Notes: generated from the letters alone by a model not told the origin. Positions 18,696 to 28,957 are shown, counted from the stretch's first letter. The stretch: DNA of 64,000 nucleotides from Burkholderiales bacterium (GCA_016716275.1 JADJWR010000001.1:434001-498000), one strand, 5' to 3'. Made by a program: numbers and translations.

Positions 18696-18716
18696 TTCGT
18701 GGCCGCCGGCCGCGAA
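18696..18716 (+). promoter_or_regulatory. hairpin in the trpE leader, candidate attenuator element
   Basis: TTCGTGGCC and GGCCGCGAA form a 9-bp stem (one G-T pair) with a 3-base loop, 17 bases before the trpE ATG and next to its AGG ribosome site. No T-run follows, so transcription termination is doubtful; blocking of translation is more plausible. Upstream, GGCAG (18606-18610), inside the leader's Trp-codon region, can pair with CTGCC at 18643-18647 or 18654-18658, and GCTGC (18653-18657) with GCAGC (18663-18667). Confidence 0.4.
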
Positions 18717-18733
18717 CACCCCGCAGGTGACGC

Positions 18734-20251
18734 ATGACCGAACTCGAATACAAGGCCCTCGCCGCGCAGGGCTATAACCGCATCCCGCTGATCGCGGAGA
18801 GCTTTGCCGACCTCGAAACGCCGCTGTCGCTGTACCTGAAGCTGGCGCGGGCGCAGGGTTCCGGCGCCAACTCCTACCTGCTCGAATCGGTGGTCGGCGG
18901 CGAGCGCTTCGGCCGCTACTCGTTCATCGGCCTGCCGGCGCGCACGGCGATCCGCGCCTTCATCGGCGAGCCGGGGCAGCACCGGATCGAAGTGCTCACC
19001 GACGGCGCGGTGGTCCGCCAGGAGCGTGGCGACCCGCTCGCCTTCATCGAGCAGTACTTTGCCCAGTTCAAGGTGGCGCTGCGGCCGGGCATGCCGCGCT
19101 TCTGCGGCGGACTGGCCGGCTACTTCGGCTACGACACGGTGCGGCTGTTCGAAAGGAAGCTGGCCAGGCCCAGGCCCGACGACCTCGGACTGCCCGACAT
19201 CCTGCTCGCGCAGACCGAGGAACTGGCGGTGATCGACAACCTGACCGGGCGCGCCTACATCATCGTCTACGCCGACGCGCGTCACCCCGAGGGCTATTCG
19301 CGGGCGCGCGAGCGGCTGCGCGAACTGCGGGCGCGGCTGCACCGGCACATCGAGCCGCCGCACACCCGCGCCAGCGTGCGCCGGCCCGAGCGTCGTGACT
19401 TCGCCAGGAGCGACTTCCTGCGCGCGGTCGAGCGCACCAAGGAGTACATCGCCGCCGGCGACGCGATGCAGGTGGTGATCGGCCAGCGCATCAGCAAGCC
19501 GTACGCCGACGCGCCGCTGTCGCTGTACCGGGCGCTGCGCACGCTGAACCCGTCGCCGTACATGTACTTCTACGACTTCGGCGACCACCAGGTGGTCGGC
19601 GCCTCGCCCGAGATCCTGGTGCGCAGCGAGGAACGCGCCACCTCGGCCGGAACCGAGCGCGTCGTCGCGCTGCGGCCGATCGCCGGCACCCGGCCGCGCG
19701 GCGGCAACGTCGAGCAGGACGAGAAGCTGGCTGCCGAGCTGCTGGCCGACCCGAAGGAGCGCGCCGAGCACCTGATGCTCATCGATCTCGCGCGCAATGA
19801 CGTCGGCCGCATCGCCGAGATCGGCTCGGTGAAGGTGACGGAGCAGATGGTGATCGAGCGCTATTCGCACGTGATGCACCTGGTCAGCCACGTCGAAGGC
19901 AGGCTGAAGCCCGGCCTGACCAACCTCGACGTGCTGCGCGCCACCTTCCCGGCGGGGACGCTGTCCGGCGCGCCGAAGGTGCGGGCGATGGAGATCATCG
20001 ACGAGCTGGAACCGGGCAAGCGCGGCATCTACGGCGGTGCGGTCGGCTACCTCTCCTTCGCCGGCGACATGGATCTCGCCATCGCCATCCGCACCGGCGT
20101 GGTCAAGGACAACGTGCTGTACGTTCAGGCCGGCGCCGGCATCGTCGCCGACTCGGTGCCGGATTCCGAGTGGCAGGAGACCGAGGCCAAGGCGAGGGCG
20201 GTGCTGCGCGCGGCCGAGCAGGTCGAGGACGGCTTCGATGGCGACTTCTGA
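18734..20251 (+). CDS. trpE: anthranilate synthase component I
   Basis: 505 residues. The Trp-feedback motif LLES lies in [20 protein letters not shown] near residue 45. The catalytic chorismate-binding core carries [32 protein letters not shown] and [19 protein letters not shown]. With TrpG it converts chorismate and glutamine to anthranilate. The ltaE start lies inside its last 14 bases. The upstream region has a Trp-rich leader frame, suggesting attenuation. Confidence 0.97.
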   Translation: MTELEYKALAAQGYNRIPLIAESFADLETPLSLYLKLARAQGSGANSYLLESVVGGERFGRYSFIGLPARTAIRAFIGEPGQHRIEVLTDGAVVRQERGDPLAFIEQYFAQFKVALRPGMPRFCGGLAGYFGYDTVRLFERKLARPRPDDLGLPDILLAQTEELAVIDNLTGRAYIIVYADARHPEGYSRARERLRELRARLHRHIEPPHTRASVRRPERRDFARSDFLRAVERTKEYIAAGDAMQVVIGQRISKPYADAPLSLYRALRTLNPSPYMYFYDFGDHQVVGASPEILVRSEERATSAGTERVVALRPIAGTRPRGGNVEQDEKLAAELLADPKERAEHLMLIDLARNDVGRIAEIGSVKVTEQMVIERYSHVMHLVSHVEGRLKPGLTNLDVLRATFPAGTLSGAPKVRAMEIIDELEPGKRGIYGGAVGYLSFAGDMDLAIAIRTGVVKDNVLYVQAGAGIVADSVPDSEWQETEAKARAVLRAAEQVEDGFDGDF

Positions 20252-21263
20252 TCCGGTCGACCTGCGCAGCGACACCGTCACCCGCCCTTCGGCGGGCATG
20301 CGCCGCGCGATGCATGACGCCGAGGTCGGTGATGACGTGTTCGGCGACGATCCGACGGTCAACCGCCTGCAGGCGCTGCTGGCCGAGATGCTCGGCTTCG
20401 AAGCGGGGCTGTTCATGCCGAGCGGCACGCAGAGCAACCTCGCCGCGCTGATGGCGCACTGCCGGCGCGGCGACGAGGTTCTGGTCGGCCAGGCCGCGCA
20501 CACCTACCGCTACGAGGGCGGCGGCGCGGCGGTGCTCGGTTCGATCCAGCCGCAGCCGCTGGAAAACGAGCCCGACGGTTCGATCGCGCTGGAGCGGATC
20601 GCCGCCGCCATCAAGCCCGACGATCCGCACTTCGCGTGCACGCGGCTGCTGGCGCTCGAGAACACCATCGGCGGCAAGGTGCTGCCGCTGCCGTACCAGC
20701 ACGCGGCGACGACATTGGCGCACGAGCGCGGCCTGGCGACGCACCTCGACGGCGCGCGGCTTTTCAACGCGGCCATCGCGCTGGGCGTGGCGCCGCGCGA
20801 GGTTGCCGCCGGCTTCGACTCGGTGTCGGTGTGCCTGAGCAAGGGGCTCGGCGCGCCGGTCGGCAGCGTGCTGCTCGGCTCGCGCGACCTGGTCGCGCGG
20901 GCGGTGCGGCCGCGCAAGATGCTCGGCGGCGGGCTGCGCCAGGCCGGCGTTCTCGCCGCCGCCGGCATCTACGCGCTCGAGCACAACCTGGCGCGGCTGG
21001 CCGACGATCACGGCAATGCGCGCAGACTGGCCGACGGCCTGCGGTCGATCGGCGCACTGGCGGTGGACGGCCCGCACACCAACATGGTGTTCGTCACGGT
21101 GCCGCCGGAGCGGCTCGCCGCCCTCGAGGCTTTCCTGCGCGACCGCGGCATCCTGATCCTGGCGCGTTCGGCCAGCGTGCGGCTGGTCACGCACCTGGAC
21201 GTCGATGCGGCGGGCATCGAGCGGGCGGTGGCGGCGCTGCGCGAGTTCTTCGCTCGGCATTGA
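20238..21263 (+). CDS. ltaE: low-specificity L-threonine aldolase
   Basis: 341-residue fold-type I PLP enzyme starting [19 protein letters not shown], then [14 protein letters not shown] and [17 protein letters not shown]. The PLP lysine is in [14 protein letters not shown], and [14 protein letters not shown] follows. It cleaves threonine or allo-threonine to glycine and acetaldehyde. ATG 20238 overlaps trpE by 14 bases. Its place between trpE and trpG is unusual. It could relate to the pathway only indirectly (the related tryptophanase-type fold); the aldolase call is firm. Confidence 0.93.
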   Translation: MATSDPVDLRSDTVTRPSAGMRRAMHDAEVGDDVFGDDPTVNRLQALLAEMLGFEAGLFMPSGTQSNLAALMAHCRRGDEVLVGQAAHTYRYEGGGAAVLGSIQPQPLENEPDGSIALERIAAAIKPDDPHFACTRLLALENTIGGKVLPLPYQHAATTLAHERGLATHLDGARLFNAAIALGVAPREVAAGFDSVSVCLSKGLGAPVGSVLLGSRDLVARAVRPRKMLGGGLRQAGVLAAAGIYALEHNLARLADDHGNARRLADGLRSIGALAVDGPHTNMVFVTVPPERLAALEAFLRDRGILILARSASVRLVTHLDVDAAGIERAVAALREFFARH

Positions 21264-21273
21264 GGGGCGGGTC

Positions 21274-21846
21274 ATGCTGCTGATGATCGACAACTACGAC
21301 TCATTCACCTACAACCTGGTGCAGTACTTCGGCGAGCTGGGCGAGCAGGTGCGGGTGTTCCGCAACGACGAGATCACCTGCGATGCGATCGCCGGCCTGC
21401 GGCCGGACCGCATCTGCGTCTCGCCGGGACCGTGCTCGCCGACGCAGGCCGGAATCTCGCTGGCGGCGATCGAGCGCTTCGCTGGTCGGCTGCCGATCCT
21501 CGGCGTGTGCCTCGGACACCAGGCCATCGGCCACGCCTTCGGCGGCCGCGTGATCCGCGCCAAAACGCTGATGCACGGCAAGACAGCGCCGATCGAGCAC
21601 GCCGGTGTCGGCGTGTTTGCCGGCTTGCCGAGCCCGTTCACCGCCACCCGCTATCACTCGCTGGCGGTCAGCCGCGAGTCGCTGCCGGACTGCCTCGAGG
21701 TCACCGCCTGGACTGCCGATGGCGAGATCATGGGGTTGCGGCACCGGTCGATGGCGGTCGAAGGGGTGCAGTTCCATCCGGAGTCGATCGCCTCCGAATT
21801 CGGCCACCAGCTGCTGAAGAACTTCCTCTCGCAGGTGCGGCAATGA
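21274..21846 (+). CDS. trpG: anthranilate synthase component II (glutamine amidotransferase)
   Basis: 190 residues. [19 protein letters not shown] start, oxyanion [11 protein letters not shown], nucleophile Cys in [17 protein letters not shown] and the His-Glu pair in FHPESI. It supplies ammonia to TrpE. PabA-type dual use for folate is common when only one copy exists. It starts 10 bases after ltaE and its stop overlaps the next gene (ATGA). Confidence 0.96.
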   Translation: MLLMIDNYDSFTYNLVQYFGELGEQVRVFRNDEITCDAIAGLRPDRICVSPGPCSPTQAGISLAAIERFAGRLPILGVCLGHQAIGHAFGGRVIRAKTLMHGKTAPIEHAGVGVFAGLPSPFTATRYHSLAVSRESLPDCLEVTAWTADGEIMGLRHRSMAVEGVQFHPESIASEFGHQLLKNFLSQVRQ

Positions 21847-22265
21847 AGGGCGACCGTATCGGCGCGGTGGTCGTGGCAGCGGCGCTGCTCGCCCCGGTCG
21901 CGGCAACGGCGAGTGCGCTGGAACACTGTGCTCGCCTGGCAACGACCAGGCCCGAGGTCGCCGCCTGCCTGGACGCGGGAAGGAAGGCGATGACCGACGC
22001 CATGCTGGAGCAGTTCCTGGCGGTCGAGCAGTCGCTGCTCGAACTGGAACGGGTCACGGGTCGCGGCGGCAAGGTGGCGGCGCTGAAGCAGTCGCAGCGT
22101 GACTTCGAGCGTTACCTGCAATCGCATTGCCAGGTCGTGCTGCGCTCGTACGACAGCGGCACCGGTGCGGCGCAGGCGCAGCTCGCCTGCGAGGTCGACC
22201 TGCTGCGCAGCCGCGCCGAACAGCTCAGACTGCTCGTGTCCGAGCGAACCAAGCCGAAGGAGTAG
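21843..22265 (+). CDS. exported LprI-like (DUF1311) protein
   Basis: 140 residues: a signal peptide ([20 protein letters not shown]) and a helical mature part with four Cys. The segment [20 protein letters not shown], a spacer and [16 protein letters not shown] resemble the lysozyme-inhibitor LprI N-terminal family (sQ-x-W/F-x-x-Y-x-x-x-C, then C-x-x-x-L-x-x-x-R). ATG 21843 is coupled to trpG. Its presence inside the trp operon is unexplained. The family call is moderate. Confidence 0.65.
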   Translation: MKGDRIGAVVVAAALLAPVAATASALEHCARLATTRPEVAACLDAGRKAMTDAMLEQFLAVEQSLLELERVTGRGGKVAALKQSQRDFERYLQSHCQVVLRSYDSGTGAAQAQLACEVDLLRSRAEQLRLLVSERTKPKE

Positions 22266-22267
22266 CA

Positions 22268-23299
22268 ATGTCGATCACCACCAACGAGGCGCTGGTGCGC
22301 TGCATCGAGCACCGCGAGATCTTCCACGACGAGATGCTGTCGCTGTGGCGCAGGCTGATGAGCGGCGAGCTGACGCCGGTGCAGATCGCCGGCCTCACCA
22401 TGGGCCTGCGGGTGAAGAAGGAGACGATCGGCGAGATCGCCGCGGCGGCGCAGATCATGCGCGAGTTCGCCACCAAGGTGCCGGTGGCCGACCACGCCAA
22501 CCTGGTCGACATCGTCGGCACCGGCGGCGACTCGTCGCACACCTTCAACATCTCCACCGCGTCGATGTTCGTCGCCGCCGCGGCCGGCGCGCGGGTGGCC
22601 AAGCACGGCGGGCGCTCGGTCTCTTCGAGCTCCGGCGCCGCCGACGTGCTCGAAGCCTTCGGTGTGAACATCAACCTTGGCCCGGAGAAGGTCGCCCAGT
22701 GCCTGGCGGAGACCGGCATCGGCTTCATGTTCGCGCCCAACCACCACGCGGCGATGAAGCACGCCGCGCCGGTGCGCAAGGAGCTCGGCGTGCGCACGAT
22801 CTTCAACATCCTGGGACCCCTGACCAACCCCGCCGGCGCGCCGAACCAGCTGCTCGGTGTGTTCCACCCGGACCTGGTGGGCATCCAGGTCCGCGTGCTG
22901 GAGCGCCTGGGTGCGCGCCACGTGCTGGTGGTCTACGGCAAGGACGGCATGGACGAGGTCTCGCTCGGCGCGGCGACGATGGTGGGGGAACTGAAGAACG
23001 GCGAGGTGCGCGAGTACGAGATCCATCCGGAGGATTTCGGCCTGTCGATGGTGTCCAACCGCGGCCTCAGGGTGGGCAACGCCGCCGAGTCGCGGGCGAT
23101 GGTGCTCGAGGCGCTGGAGAACACGCCGGGCACGCCGCGCGAGATCGTCGTGCTCAACGCCGGTGTGGCGCTGTACGCGGCCGACGTGGCCGGCTCGATC
23201 GACGACGGCATACGCATGGCGCGCGAGGCGATCGCCAGCGGCGCGGCCAAGAGCAAGCTCGATGCGTTCGTCGCCGCCACGCAGAAGCTGGCCGCGTGA
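22268..23299 (+). CDS. trpD: anthranilate phosphoribosyltransferase
   Basis: 343 residues. The PRPP-binding [17 protein letters not shown] loop, [41 protein letters not shown] and [18 protein letters not shown] are all typical. It transfers phosphoribosyl from PRPP to anthranilate. The ATG is 2 bases after the preceding stop. It is followed by an acetyltransferase gene rather than directly by trpC. Confidence 0.97.
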   Translation: MSITTNEALVRCIEHREIFHDEMLSLWRRLMSGELTPVQIAGLTMGLRVKKETIGEIAAAAQIMREFATKVPVADHANLVDIVGTGGDSSHTFNISTASMFVAAAAGARVAKHGGRSVSSSSGAADVLEAFGVNINLGPEKVAQCLAETGIGFMFAPNHHAAMKHAAPVRKELGVRTIFNILGPLTNPAGAPNQLLGVFHPDLVGIQVRVLERLGARHVLVVYGKDGMDEVSLGAATMVGELKNGEVREYEIHPEDFGLSMVSNRGLRVGNAAESRAMVLEALENTPGTPREIVVLNAGVALYAADVAGSIDDGIRMAREAIASGAAKSKLDAFVAATQKLAA

Positions 23300-23342
23300 G
23301 CCGGCGCGCCGCCGCGATCCTGCCCGGCTGCGGGTCCGCCGG

Positions 23343-23807
23343 ATGCAGGGGCGCGATCTCGCCGCCGTTGCCGCGCTCGATGCCGCTGCGCTGGTGGTCA
23401 ACCACGGTTTCGTGCCGCTGATCTCGGCCGCTCGTGTCGATCGCTGGTTTGCCCGTCGCTATTGGGCCGGTCGTCTGCATCGTCCTGACTGGCCGACCTT
23501 CGTCGCCGATGGCGGGGGGCAGTTGCTCGGCGCGCTGAGCGTCGACCTGAACCGCGCACGCAACCGGCACATGCCGGTCCGGCGCTGGATCTACCTGCAT
23601 TCGTTGTTCGTGCTGCCCGCCGCGCGCCGTCGCGGCGTAGCGCGGGCGCTGATCCGGCACGCGATGCGCTGGGCGCAACGACGCGGTGTCGGGGGTGCCG
23701 AGCTCGGCATGGCGGCGACGAACCGAAGCGCGCGCTCGCTGTACGAGTCGTTCGGTTTCCGCGTGCAGGAGGTCACGATGGCACGCCGCCTGCCACAATT
23801 GCGCTGA
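23343..23807 (+). CDS. GNAT family N-acetyltransferase
   Basis: About 154 residues. The acetyl-CoA-binding core reads [20 protein letters not shown] (the R-R-x-G-V/I-A pattern of motif A), then [22 protein letters not shown] (motif B, the usual N-x-x-A-x-x-L/Y-Y-x-x-x-G-F). The substrate is unknown. ATG 23343 is the first good start; the domain similarity seems to begin a few residues earlier ([11 protein letters not shown]), so a non-ATG start such as CTG is possible. The stop overlaps the trpC ATG by one base (TGATG), so it is probably cotranslated with trpC. Confidence 0.8.
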   Translation: MQGRDLAAVAALDAAALVVNHGFVPLISAARVDRWFARRYWAGRLHRPDWPTFVADGGGQLLGALSVDLNRARNRHMPVRRWIYLHSLFVLPAARRRGVARALIRHAMRWAQRRGVGGAELGMAATNRSARSLYESFGFRVQEVTMARRLPQLR

Positions 23808-24595
23808 TGAGCGACATCCTGCGCAAGATCCTCGCCGTCAAGCACGAGGAAGTCGAGTCGGCGAAGGCGGTCGAGCCGCTGTCAATGCTGCGCGAGCGCG
23901 CCGCCGAGCGGCGCGACCTGCGCGACTTCGAGGGTGCGCTGCGCGCCCGCGTCGGCGCCGGCCGCGCGGCGGTGATCGCCGAGGTGAAGAAGGCCTCGCC
24001 GTCGAAGGGCGTGCTGCGCGAGAGCTTCGACCCGGCGGCGATCGGCGCCAGCTATGCGCGCGGCGGCGCGGCCTGCCTGTCGGTGCTGACCGACGTGCAG
24101 TTCTTCCAGGGCGCGCCCGACTACCTCGACGACGCGCGCCGCGCCAGCGGGCTGCCGGCGCTGCGCAAGGACTTCATCGTCGACGAGTACCAGGTCGCGC
24201 AGGCGCGCGCCTGGGGTGCCGATTGCATCCTGCTGATCGTCGCCGCCCTCGCGCCTACGCAGCTGCTCGAACTGGAAGCCGCGGCGAGAGAGCTCGGCAT
24301 GGCGGTGCTGGTCGAGGTGCACGACGCGAAGGAACTCGAGGACGCACTGGCGATGCGGACGCGGCTCGTCGGCATCAACAACCGCAACCTGCGCACGTTC
24401 GACGTCTCGCTTCGGACCACGCTCGACCTGCTGCCGCGCATCGACGGCAGCCGGCTGGTGGTCACCGAAAGCGGCATCCTCTCGCCGGCCGACGTCGCCA
24501 CCATGCGCGCCGCCGGCGTGAACGCCTTCCTGGTCGGCGAAGCGTTCATGCGCGCGCCCGATCCGGGCGCCGAACTGGCGCGACTGTTCGGCTGA
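23807..24595 (+). CDS. trpC: indole-3-glycerol-phosphate synthase
   Basis: 262 residues, monofunctional (no TrpF fusion). [15 protein letters not shown] start, catalytic Lys in [33 protein letters not shown] and [12 protein letters not shown] cover the TIM-barrel phosphate and catalytic residues. It is the last trp gene here; trpF, trpB and trpA are not in the window. The convergent MFS gene begins 11 bases beyond. Confidence 0.97.
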   Translation: MSDILRKILAVKHEEVESAKAVEPLSMLRERAAERRDLRDFEGALRARVGAGRAAVIAEVKKASPSKGVLRESFDPAAIGASYARGGAACLSVLTDVQFFQGAPDYLDDARRASGLPALRKDFIVDEYQVAQARAWGADCILLIVAALAPTQLLELEAAARELGMAVLVEVHDAKELEDALAMRTRLVGINNRNLRTFDVSLRTTLDLLPRIDGSRLVVTESGILSPADVATMRAAGVNAFLVGEAFMRAPDPGAELARLFG

Positions 24596-24605
24596 AATCG
24601 CTCGG

Positions 24606-25802
24606 CTACGTCCTGGCCGTGTCCGGCAGCCAGACTGCGGCGGCCAGGGTCACCACGGCGATGCCCGCCATCATCGTCAGCAGGAAGCCGAAGCCGGAGC
24701 TCTTCACCAGCGGGCCGAGCAGGTAGACGGCGAGCGAACTGATCGAGAACGACAGCGCCAGCCGCGCGCCGGCCACGCGCGAACGGATCCGGTCGTCGAC
24801 GAAGCGCAGGATGATCGCGTCGACGAACGGGATCGCGCCGAACACCACGCCCATGAACAGCACGATCAGCACGAAGAAGGCCCAGCCCTGCGCCTGCGCG
24901 GCGAGCAGCAACAGCGGCACCTGCAGGGCGACGATCGCGAGCAGCAGGCGCCTGATCGGGAAGCGATCGATCAGGTTGCCGACCAGCACCTGGGCGAGCG
25001 AGGCGATCGCGTAGACCAGCGCCAGCAGAACGCCGAGCAGCGCCGGGTCGGCGACGACCGCGGCCATCCGCTCGCGCAGCAGTTCGGTGTTGCCGTTGGT
25101 GGTGAAGTTGAACAGCAGCGCGCTGGTGGTGGCGATCACGGTGATCACCGCGACCACCCGCACCAGCACCGCCGCCGGCAGCGCAGTGGTCGCTGCCTTG
25201 CGCCTGGTCGGCGGCTCGCCTTCCGGCGGGGAGAAACGCATGAACAGAAAGCCGCAGCCGATCGACACCAGCGCCGGAACGACGAACGCCGTGCGCCAGC
25301 CGAAGTACTTGACCAGCACGCCGGTGACCAGCGCTGCCAGCGCGATGCCGAGATTGCCGGCCAGGCCGTTGATGCCGATGGTGCGCCCGGGCCGCCGGGC
25401 ATCGCGCAGCAGCATCGGGATGCCGACCGGGTGGTAGATCGACGAGAAGACGCCCATTGTGGTCAGCGCCACCGCGATCTGCCACGGGCCGTTGGCCATC
25501 GCCACCAGCAGCAGCGAGGCACCGAGGCCGAAGAAGAAGGTCAGCATCATCGGCCGCCGGCCCCACGTGTCGCCGAGCCGCCCCGCCGGCAGCGAGCCGA
25601 AGCCGAAGGCGAAGAACGCGCCGGTGGCGTACGGCATCAGGTCTTCCCAGCGCGAGAAGCCGAAGTCGACGGCGATGCTCGACACCGCGGTGGCGAAGAT
25701 CAGCAGCACCCAGTGATCGATCGCGTGCGCCACGTTCAGCAGCAGTTCCCAGGCGGCGCGTCGTTCGTGCACTTCGGCTGAGGCGGCGCTGACGGAGCTC
25801 AT
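24606..25802 (-). CDS. MFS transporter
   Basis: 398 residues with about 12 hydrophobic helices. The motif-A loop between helices 2 and 3 is GRLGDTWGRRPMM, and GNLIDRFPIRRL is the equivalent loop in the second half. The central loop contains PPEGEPPTRRK. The substrate cannot be told from sequence and no catabolic neighbour suggests one. ATG 25802 (MSSVSAAS) is preferred; an ATG 30 bases upstream is also in frame. Confidence 0.85.
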   Translation of the reverse strand: MSSVSAASAEVHERRAAWELLLNVAHAIDHWVLLIFATAVSSIAVDFGFSRWEDLMPYATGAFFAFGFGSLPAGRLGDTWGRRPMMLTFFFGLGASLLLVAMANGPWQIAVALTTMGVFSSIYHPVGIPMLLRDARRPGRTIGINGLAGNLGIALAALVTGVLVKYFGWRTAFVVPALVSIGCGFLFMRFSPPEGEPPTRRKAATTALPAAVLVRVVAVITVIATTSALLFNFTTNGNTELLRERMAAVVADPALLGVLLALVYAIASLAQVLVGNLIDRFPIRRLLLAIVALQVPLLLLAAQAQGWAFFVLIVLFMGVVFGAIPFVDAIILRFVDDRIRSRVAGARLALSFSISSLAVYLLGPLVKSSGFGFLLTMMAGIAVVTLAAAVWLPDTART

Positions 25803-25897
25803 TGCGGCGGCATGACGTGCGGGGTGCGGCAAGTTTAGGGCCGCCGGCGTGCCGGTATCGTTTCGCCTGCCGCGGCGGTGCTGCCGTCGCCTTGCCC

Positions 25898-26605
25898 ATG
25901 CTGCCGAAGCCCCTCAGCGAACAGATCGCCGCCCTGCCACCGGACTGGCGCCCGCTGGCCGAGCGCTTTGCCGCGTCGGCGCAGGGCGTGGCGCTGCAGG
26001 CGTTCATCGCCGGACGGCGGGCCGCCGGCGCGACTATCTATCCGCCGCGTCCGCTGCGCGCGCTCGAACTGACGCCGCGCGGGCAGGTGCGCGCGGTGAT
26101 CCTCGGCCAGGACCCTTACCATGGTGCCGGCCAGGCGCACGGCCTGGCGTTTTCGGTGCCGGACAGCGTGCGCCCGCCGCCGAGCCTGCGCAACATCTTC
26201 CTCGAACTGCACGGCGACCTTGGCTGTGCGGTGCCCGCTTCCGGCAACCTGGAGCGCTGGGCGCGGCAGGGCGTGCTGCTGCTCAATGCCGTTCTGACCG
26301 TCGAGGACGGTCGGCCGGGAAGCCACGCCGGCAAGGGTTGGGAGGCGTTCACCGACGCGGTGATCGGCGCCCTGGCCGACGACCTGCAGCCGAAGGTCTT
26401 TCTCTTCTGGGGCGCCCTGGCGCAGGCCGGGCAGCCGCGGGTTGCCGCAGCGGCGCGGAACCACTGCGTACTGAGCGCCAACCATCCCAGCCCGTTGTCG
26501 GCTCGCCGGCCGCCGCAGCCGTTCCTCGGCTGCCGCCACTTCTCGCAGGCCAACGCGTTTCTCGTCGGCCACGGGCGCGGCGCGGTCGACTGGTGCGGCG
26601 GCTAG
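25898..26605 (+). CDS. ung: uracil-DNA glycosylase, family 1
   Basis: 235 residues. The catalytic motif GQDPYHGAGQAHGLAFSV (Asp72) and the minor-groove loop HPSPLSARR are both family-1 signatures; LLLNAVLTVEDGRPGSHAGK lies between them. It removes uracil from DNA in base-excision repair. The start at ATG 25898 (MLPKPLSEQI) matches the family; the longer frame upstream has no similarity. Confidence 0.95.
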   Translation: MLPKPLSEQIAALPPDWRPLAERFAASAQGVALQAFIAGRRAAGATIYPPRPLRALELTPRGQVRAVILGQDPYHGAGQAHGLAFSVPDSVRPPPSLRNIFLELHGDLGCAVPASGNLERWARQGVLLLNAVLTVEDGRPGSHAGKGWEAFTDAVIGALADDLQPKVFLFWGALAQAGQPRVAAAARNHCVLSANHPSPLSARRPPQPFLGCRHFSQANAFLVGHGRGAVDWCGG

Positions 26606-26625
26606 CGAGGCCGAGCGCGGTGCTT

Positions 26626-28368
26626 CTAGCGCGCCGGCAGGGTCCTTCTTCCGGCGTCGACCGGCGCAAAACGGAATGGCGCGGCGAGCGCCTCGATGAT
26701 CCGCCCGTCGCGGTCATACAGATCCGGCCGGAACTGCAGTTCGCCGGCGGCGACGGTGGCGGTGAAGTAAAGCAGCATCACCGGCACCTGGCGGCGCACC
26801 GGCACGGTCTGCGTCCTGCCGCCGGCGATCGCTTCGGCGAGCTGCTGCTCGCCCCAGTGCTGCGGATCGTCGATCAGCAGCACGGCAAGGTCGAGCGGCC
26901 TGTCGATCCGGATGCAGCCGGAGCTGAAGGCACGCACCGTCCTGTCGAACAGCCCGCGCGACGGGGTGTCGTGCAGGTAGACGGAGTGCTCGTTGGGAAA
27001 CATGAACTTGACGGCGCCCAGCGGATTGTCCTGTCCCGGCGCCTGCACGACCTGGTAGGGGAACGTGCGCGGCTGGCCGCGATAGCTTTGCCAGTCGACC
27101 GTCGCCGGATCGAGCGGCCGTCCGGAACGATCAAGCACTCGCATGTGGTGCCGCTGCAGGTAGGCCGGATCGCGGATCACCTTCGGCAGCACGTCCTGGC
27201 GCAGGATGGTCGGCGGCACGTTCCATTCCGGATTGAGCACCAGGTACTTCATCGGTGCGCGGAACTCCGGCGTGGTTCGGTAAGGCCGTCCCACGACCAC
27301 CCGCGCCTGCCAGGCGAGCACGTCGTCCAGCCAGAGCTGCGCGTTGAAGCCGGCGATGTCGACCAGCAGGTAGTCGCCGGCCAGTTCGCGCGCCACCCAG
27401 CGCAGCCGCTCCAGGTTGGCGCGCACCTGCGCAATGCGTTCGGCGACCGTGGCGTTGAGCGCCGCGACGGTGGCGCGGCCGGCCACGCCGTCGGCCTCGA
27501 GGCCGTGGCGCGCCTGGAAGCGTCGCAAGGCGGCGTCGAGTCCGTCGTCGAAAACAGTGCCGAAATCGGCGTCGGTGGTGGAGCCGGCCAGATCGCCGCT
27601 TGCCCGCAGCCGCGTGCGCAACTGCTGCACGCGCGGGCCGGTCGAGCCGCGCTGCATCTTCGGCCCGTCGTCGACCCGCGGCCAGCCGCCGCGCTGCGCG
27701 ATGCTGCGCAACTGCGCCAGCGCGGCGCGCAGATCGCGGTACGCCGCCAATCGCGGCGCGAGCCCGTCGAGCGCAATGGCCGGATCCGGCTCGGCCAGCA
27801 GGTGCGCCAGCGTGTCGGCTGCATCGGCCCCGTCGAGACTGCGGGCGAAGTTCCAGCCGTACTGCAATCGGCGCGGATCCGCCTTGCCGAAGTACAGGTG
27901 ATAAGCCAGTCGAACGAAGGCGTCGGTGAGCAGCAGGTCGCGCTCGGCCGCCTTCTGCGCGCGGTCCGCCGCTTGTGCCGGGTCGCGCAGCGGTTCTGCG
28001 TGGTAGTCGTGTGGGACGAGCCCATGCGTCGCGCTCGCTTCGACGGCGCGGATCAGCGACGCGGCTCGCTGCGTATCGGCCCACAACGGTTCGAATCCCC
28101 GCTTCTCGTACAGCGAGGCGATCAGGGCGCGCGCACCGGTCGAACCGGCGCCGATTGGCGGTTCGTCGCTGCTGCGCAACTTCTCGACTGCCAGCCGCAG
28201 CGCCTCGGTCGGCGGCGCGCCGGCAGCAGCGCTGGCGAGCGCTACCCAGCCGAGCAGCAACGCGGCCAGCGCCCTCGACGACTTCGGCACCGTCGAGTAG
28301 CTGTGGACACCACGTACCGTATTAATGGGTTCGGCCAAGGGATGCCGGGCGGGCGGCACAGGTACCAT
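26626..28368 (-). CDS. L,D-transpeptidase, YcbB/LdtD type
   Basis: About 580 residues. A hydrophobic export segment (ALAALLLGWVALASAAAG), a helical domain, a peptidoglycan-binding domain (GSTGPRVQQLRTRLRASGD, RRFQARHGLEADGVAGRAT) and a YkuD catalytic domain with H-x-x-x-x-x-G and the nucleophile Cys (HDTPSRGLFDR, then SSGCIRIDRP). It forms 3-3 peptide crosslinks in periplasmic peptidoglycan. ATG 28368 has AAAGGGG close upstream. A GTG at 28290 would place the signal peptide at the very N-terminus and is an alternative. It is divergent from a MepK-like gene. Confidence 0.88.
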   Translation of the reverse strand: MVPVPPARHPLAEPINTVRGVHSYSTVPKSSRALAALLLGWVALASAAAGAPPTEALRLAVEKLRSSDEPPIGAGSTGARALIASLYEKRGFEPLWADTQRAASLIRAVEASATHGLVPHDYHAEPLRDPAQAADRAQKAAERDLLLTDAFVRLAYHLYFGKADPRRLQYGWNFARSLDGADAADTLAHLLAEPDPAIALDGLAPRLAAYRDLRAALAQLRSIAQRGGWPRVDDGPKMQRGSTGPRVQQLRTRLRASGDLAGSTTDADFGTVFDDGLDAALRRFQARHGLEADGVAGRATVAALNATVAERIAQVRANLERLRWVARELAGDYLLVDIAGFNAQLWLDDVLAWQARVVVGRPYRTTPEFRAPMKYLVLNPEWNVPPTILRQDVLPKVIRDPAYLQRHHMRVLDRSGRPLDPATVDWQSYRGQPRTFPYQVVQAPGQDNPLGAVKFMFPNEHSVYLHDTPSRGLFDRTVRAFSSGCIRIDRPLDLAVLLIDDPQHWGEQQLAEAIAGGRTQTVPVRRQVPVMLLYFTATVAAGELQFRPDLYDRDGRIIEALAAPFRFAPVDAGRRTLPAR

Positions 28369-28405
28369 CGGCCCCTTTGAAAAGCGGGTTTTCCGGTCGA
28401 GCCAC

Positions 28406-28957
28406 ATGCAATCAGTTACAGAGTTCCACGGCGCAGCGCGCCGTCGCGCCATGCGCACGTTCGGCTGGGCAGCGTTGTCGCTGGCGCTGCCGTTCGCTCC
28501 CGCGGCGTGGGCCGCGGCGCCGCGGGCGATCTCCTTGTATCACACGCACACCAGCGAGCGGCTGAACGTCGTCTATTACGAAGGCGGCGAATACGTACCG
28601 GATGCGCTGACCGAGCTGAACAGCATGTTGCGCGATTTCCGCACGGGCGAGGTCTGCCAGTTCGATCCGGCACTGTTCGACCAGCTTCATGCCCTGAATC
28701 TGGCCTGCGGCGAGGGAACCTACGAGGTCGTTTCGGCCTTCCGTTCGGCGCAGACCAACAGCATGCTGCGCCAGCAGAGCAGGCGGGTCGCCAAGGACAG
28801 TCTGCACGTGCGCGGACGCGCCATCGACGTGCGCCTGTCAGGCCGCGAGACGCGCCGGTTGCGCGACGCCGCGCTGTCGCTCAGGCAGGGTGGGGTCGGC
28901 TACTACGCACGCTCGAACTTCGTGCACCTGGATACCGGGGCCGTCCGCTCCTGGTGA
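28406..28957 (+). CDS. DUF882/M15-type murein endopeptidase, MepK-like
   Basis: 183 residues with an export signal (RRRAMRTFGWAALSLALPFA, possibly Tat-like because of RRR). The mature domain carries the LAS-type zinc motifs SLHVRGRAIDVRL (His and Asp ligands) and FVHLDTG (final His). The family member MepK of E. coli cuts L,D-crosslinks made by LdtD/LdtE. Here it diverges from an LdtD-type gene, which supports the same partnership. The two starts are 37 bases apart. Confidence 0.85.
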   Translation: MQSVTEFHGAARRRAMRTFGWAALSLALPFAPAAWAAAPRAISLYHTHTSERLNVVYYEGGEYVPDALTELNSMLRDFRTGEVCQFDPALFDQLHALNLACGEGTYEVVSAFRSAQTNSMLRQQSRRVAKDSLHVRGRAIDVRLSGRETRRLRDAALSLRQGGVGYYARSNFVHLDTGAVRSW

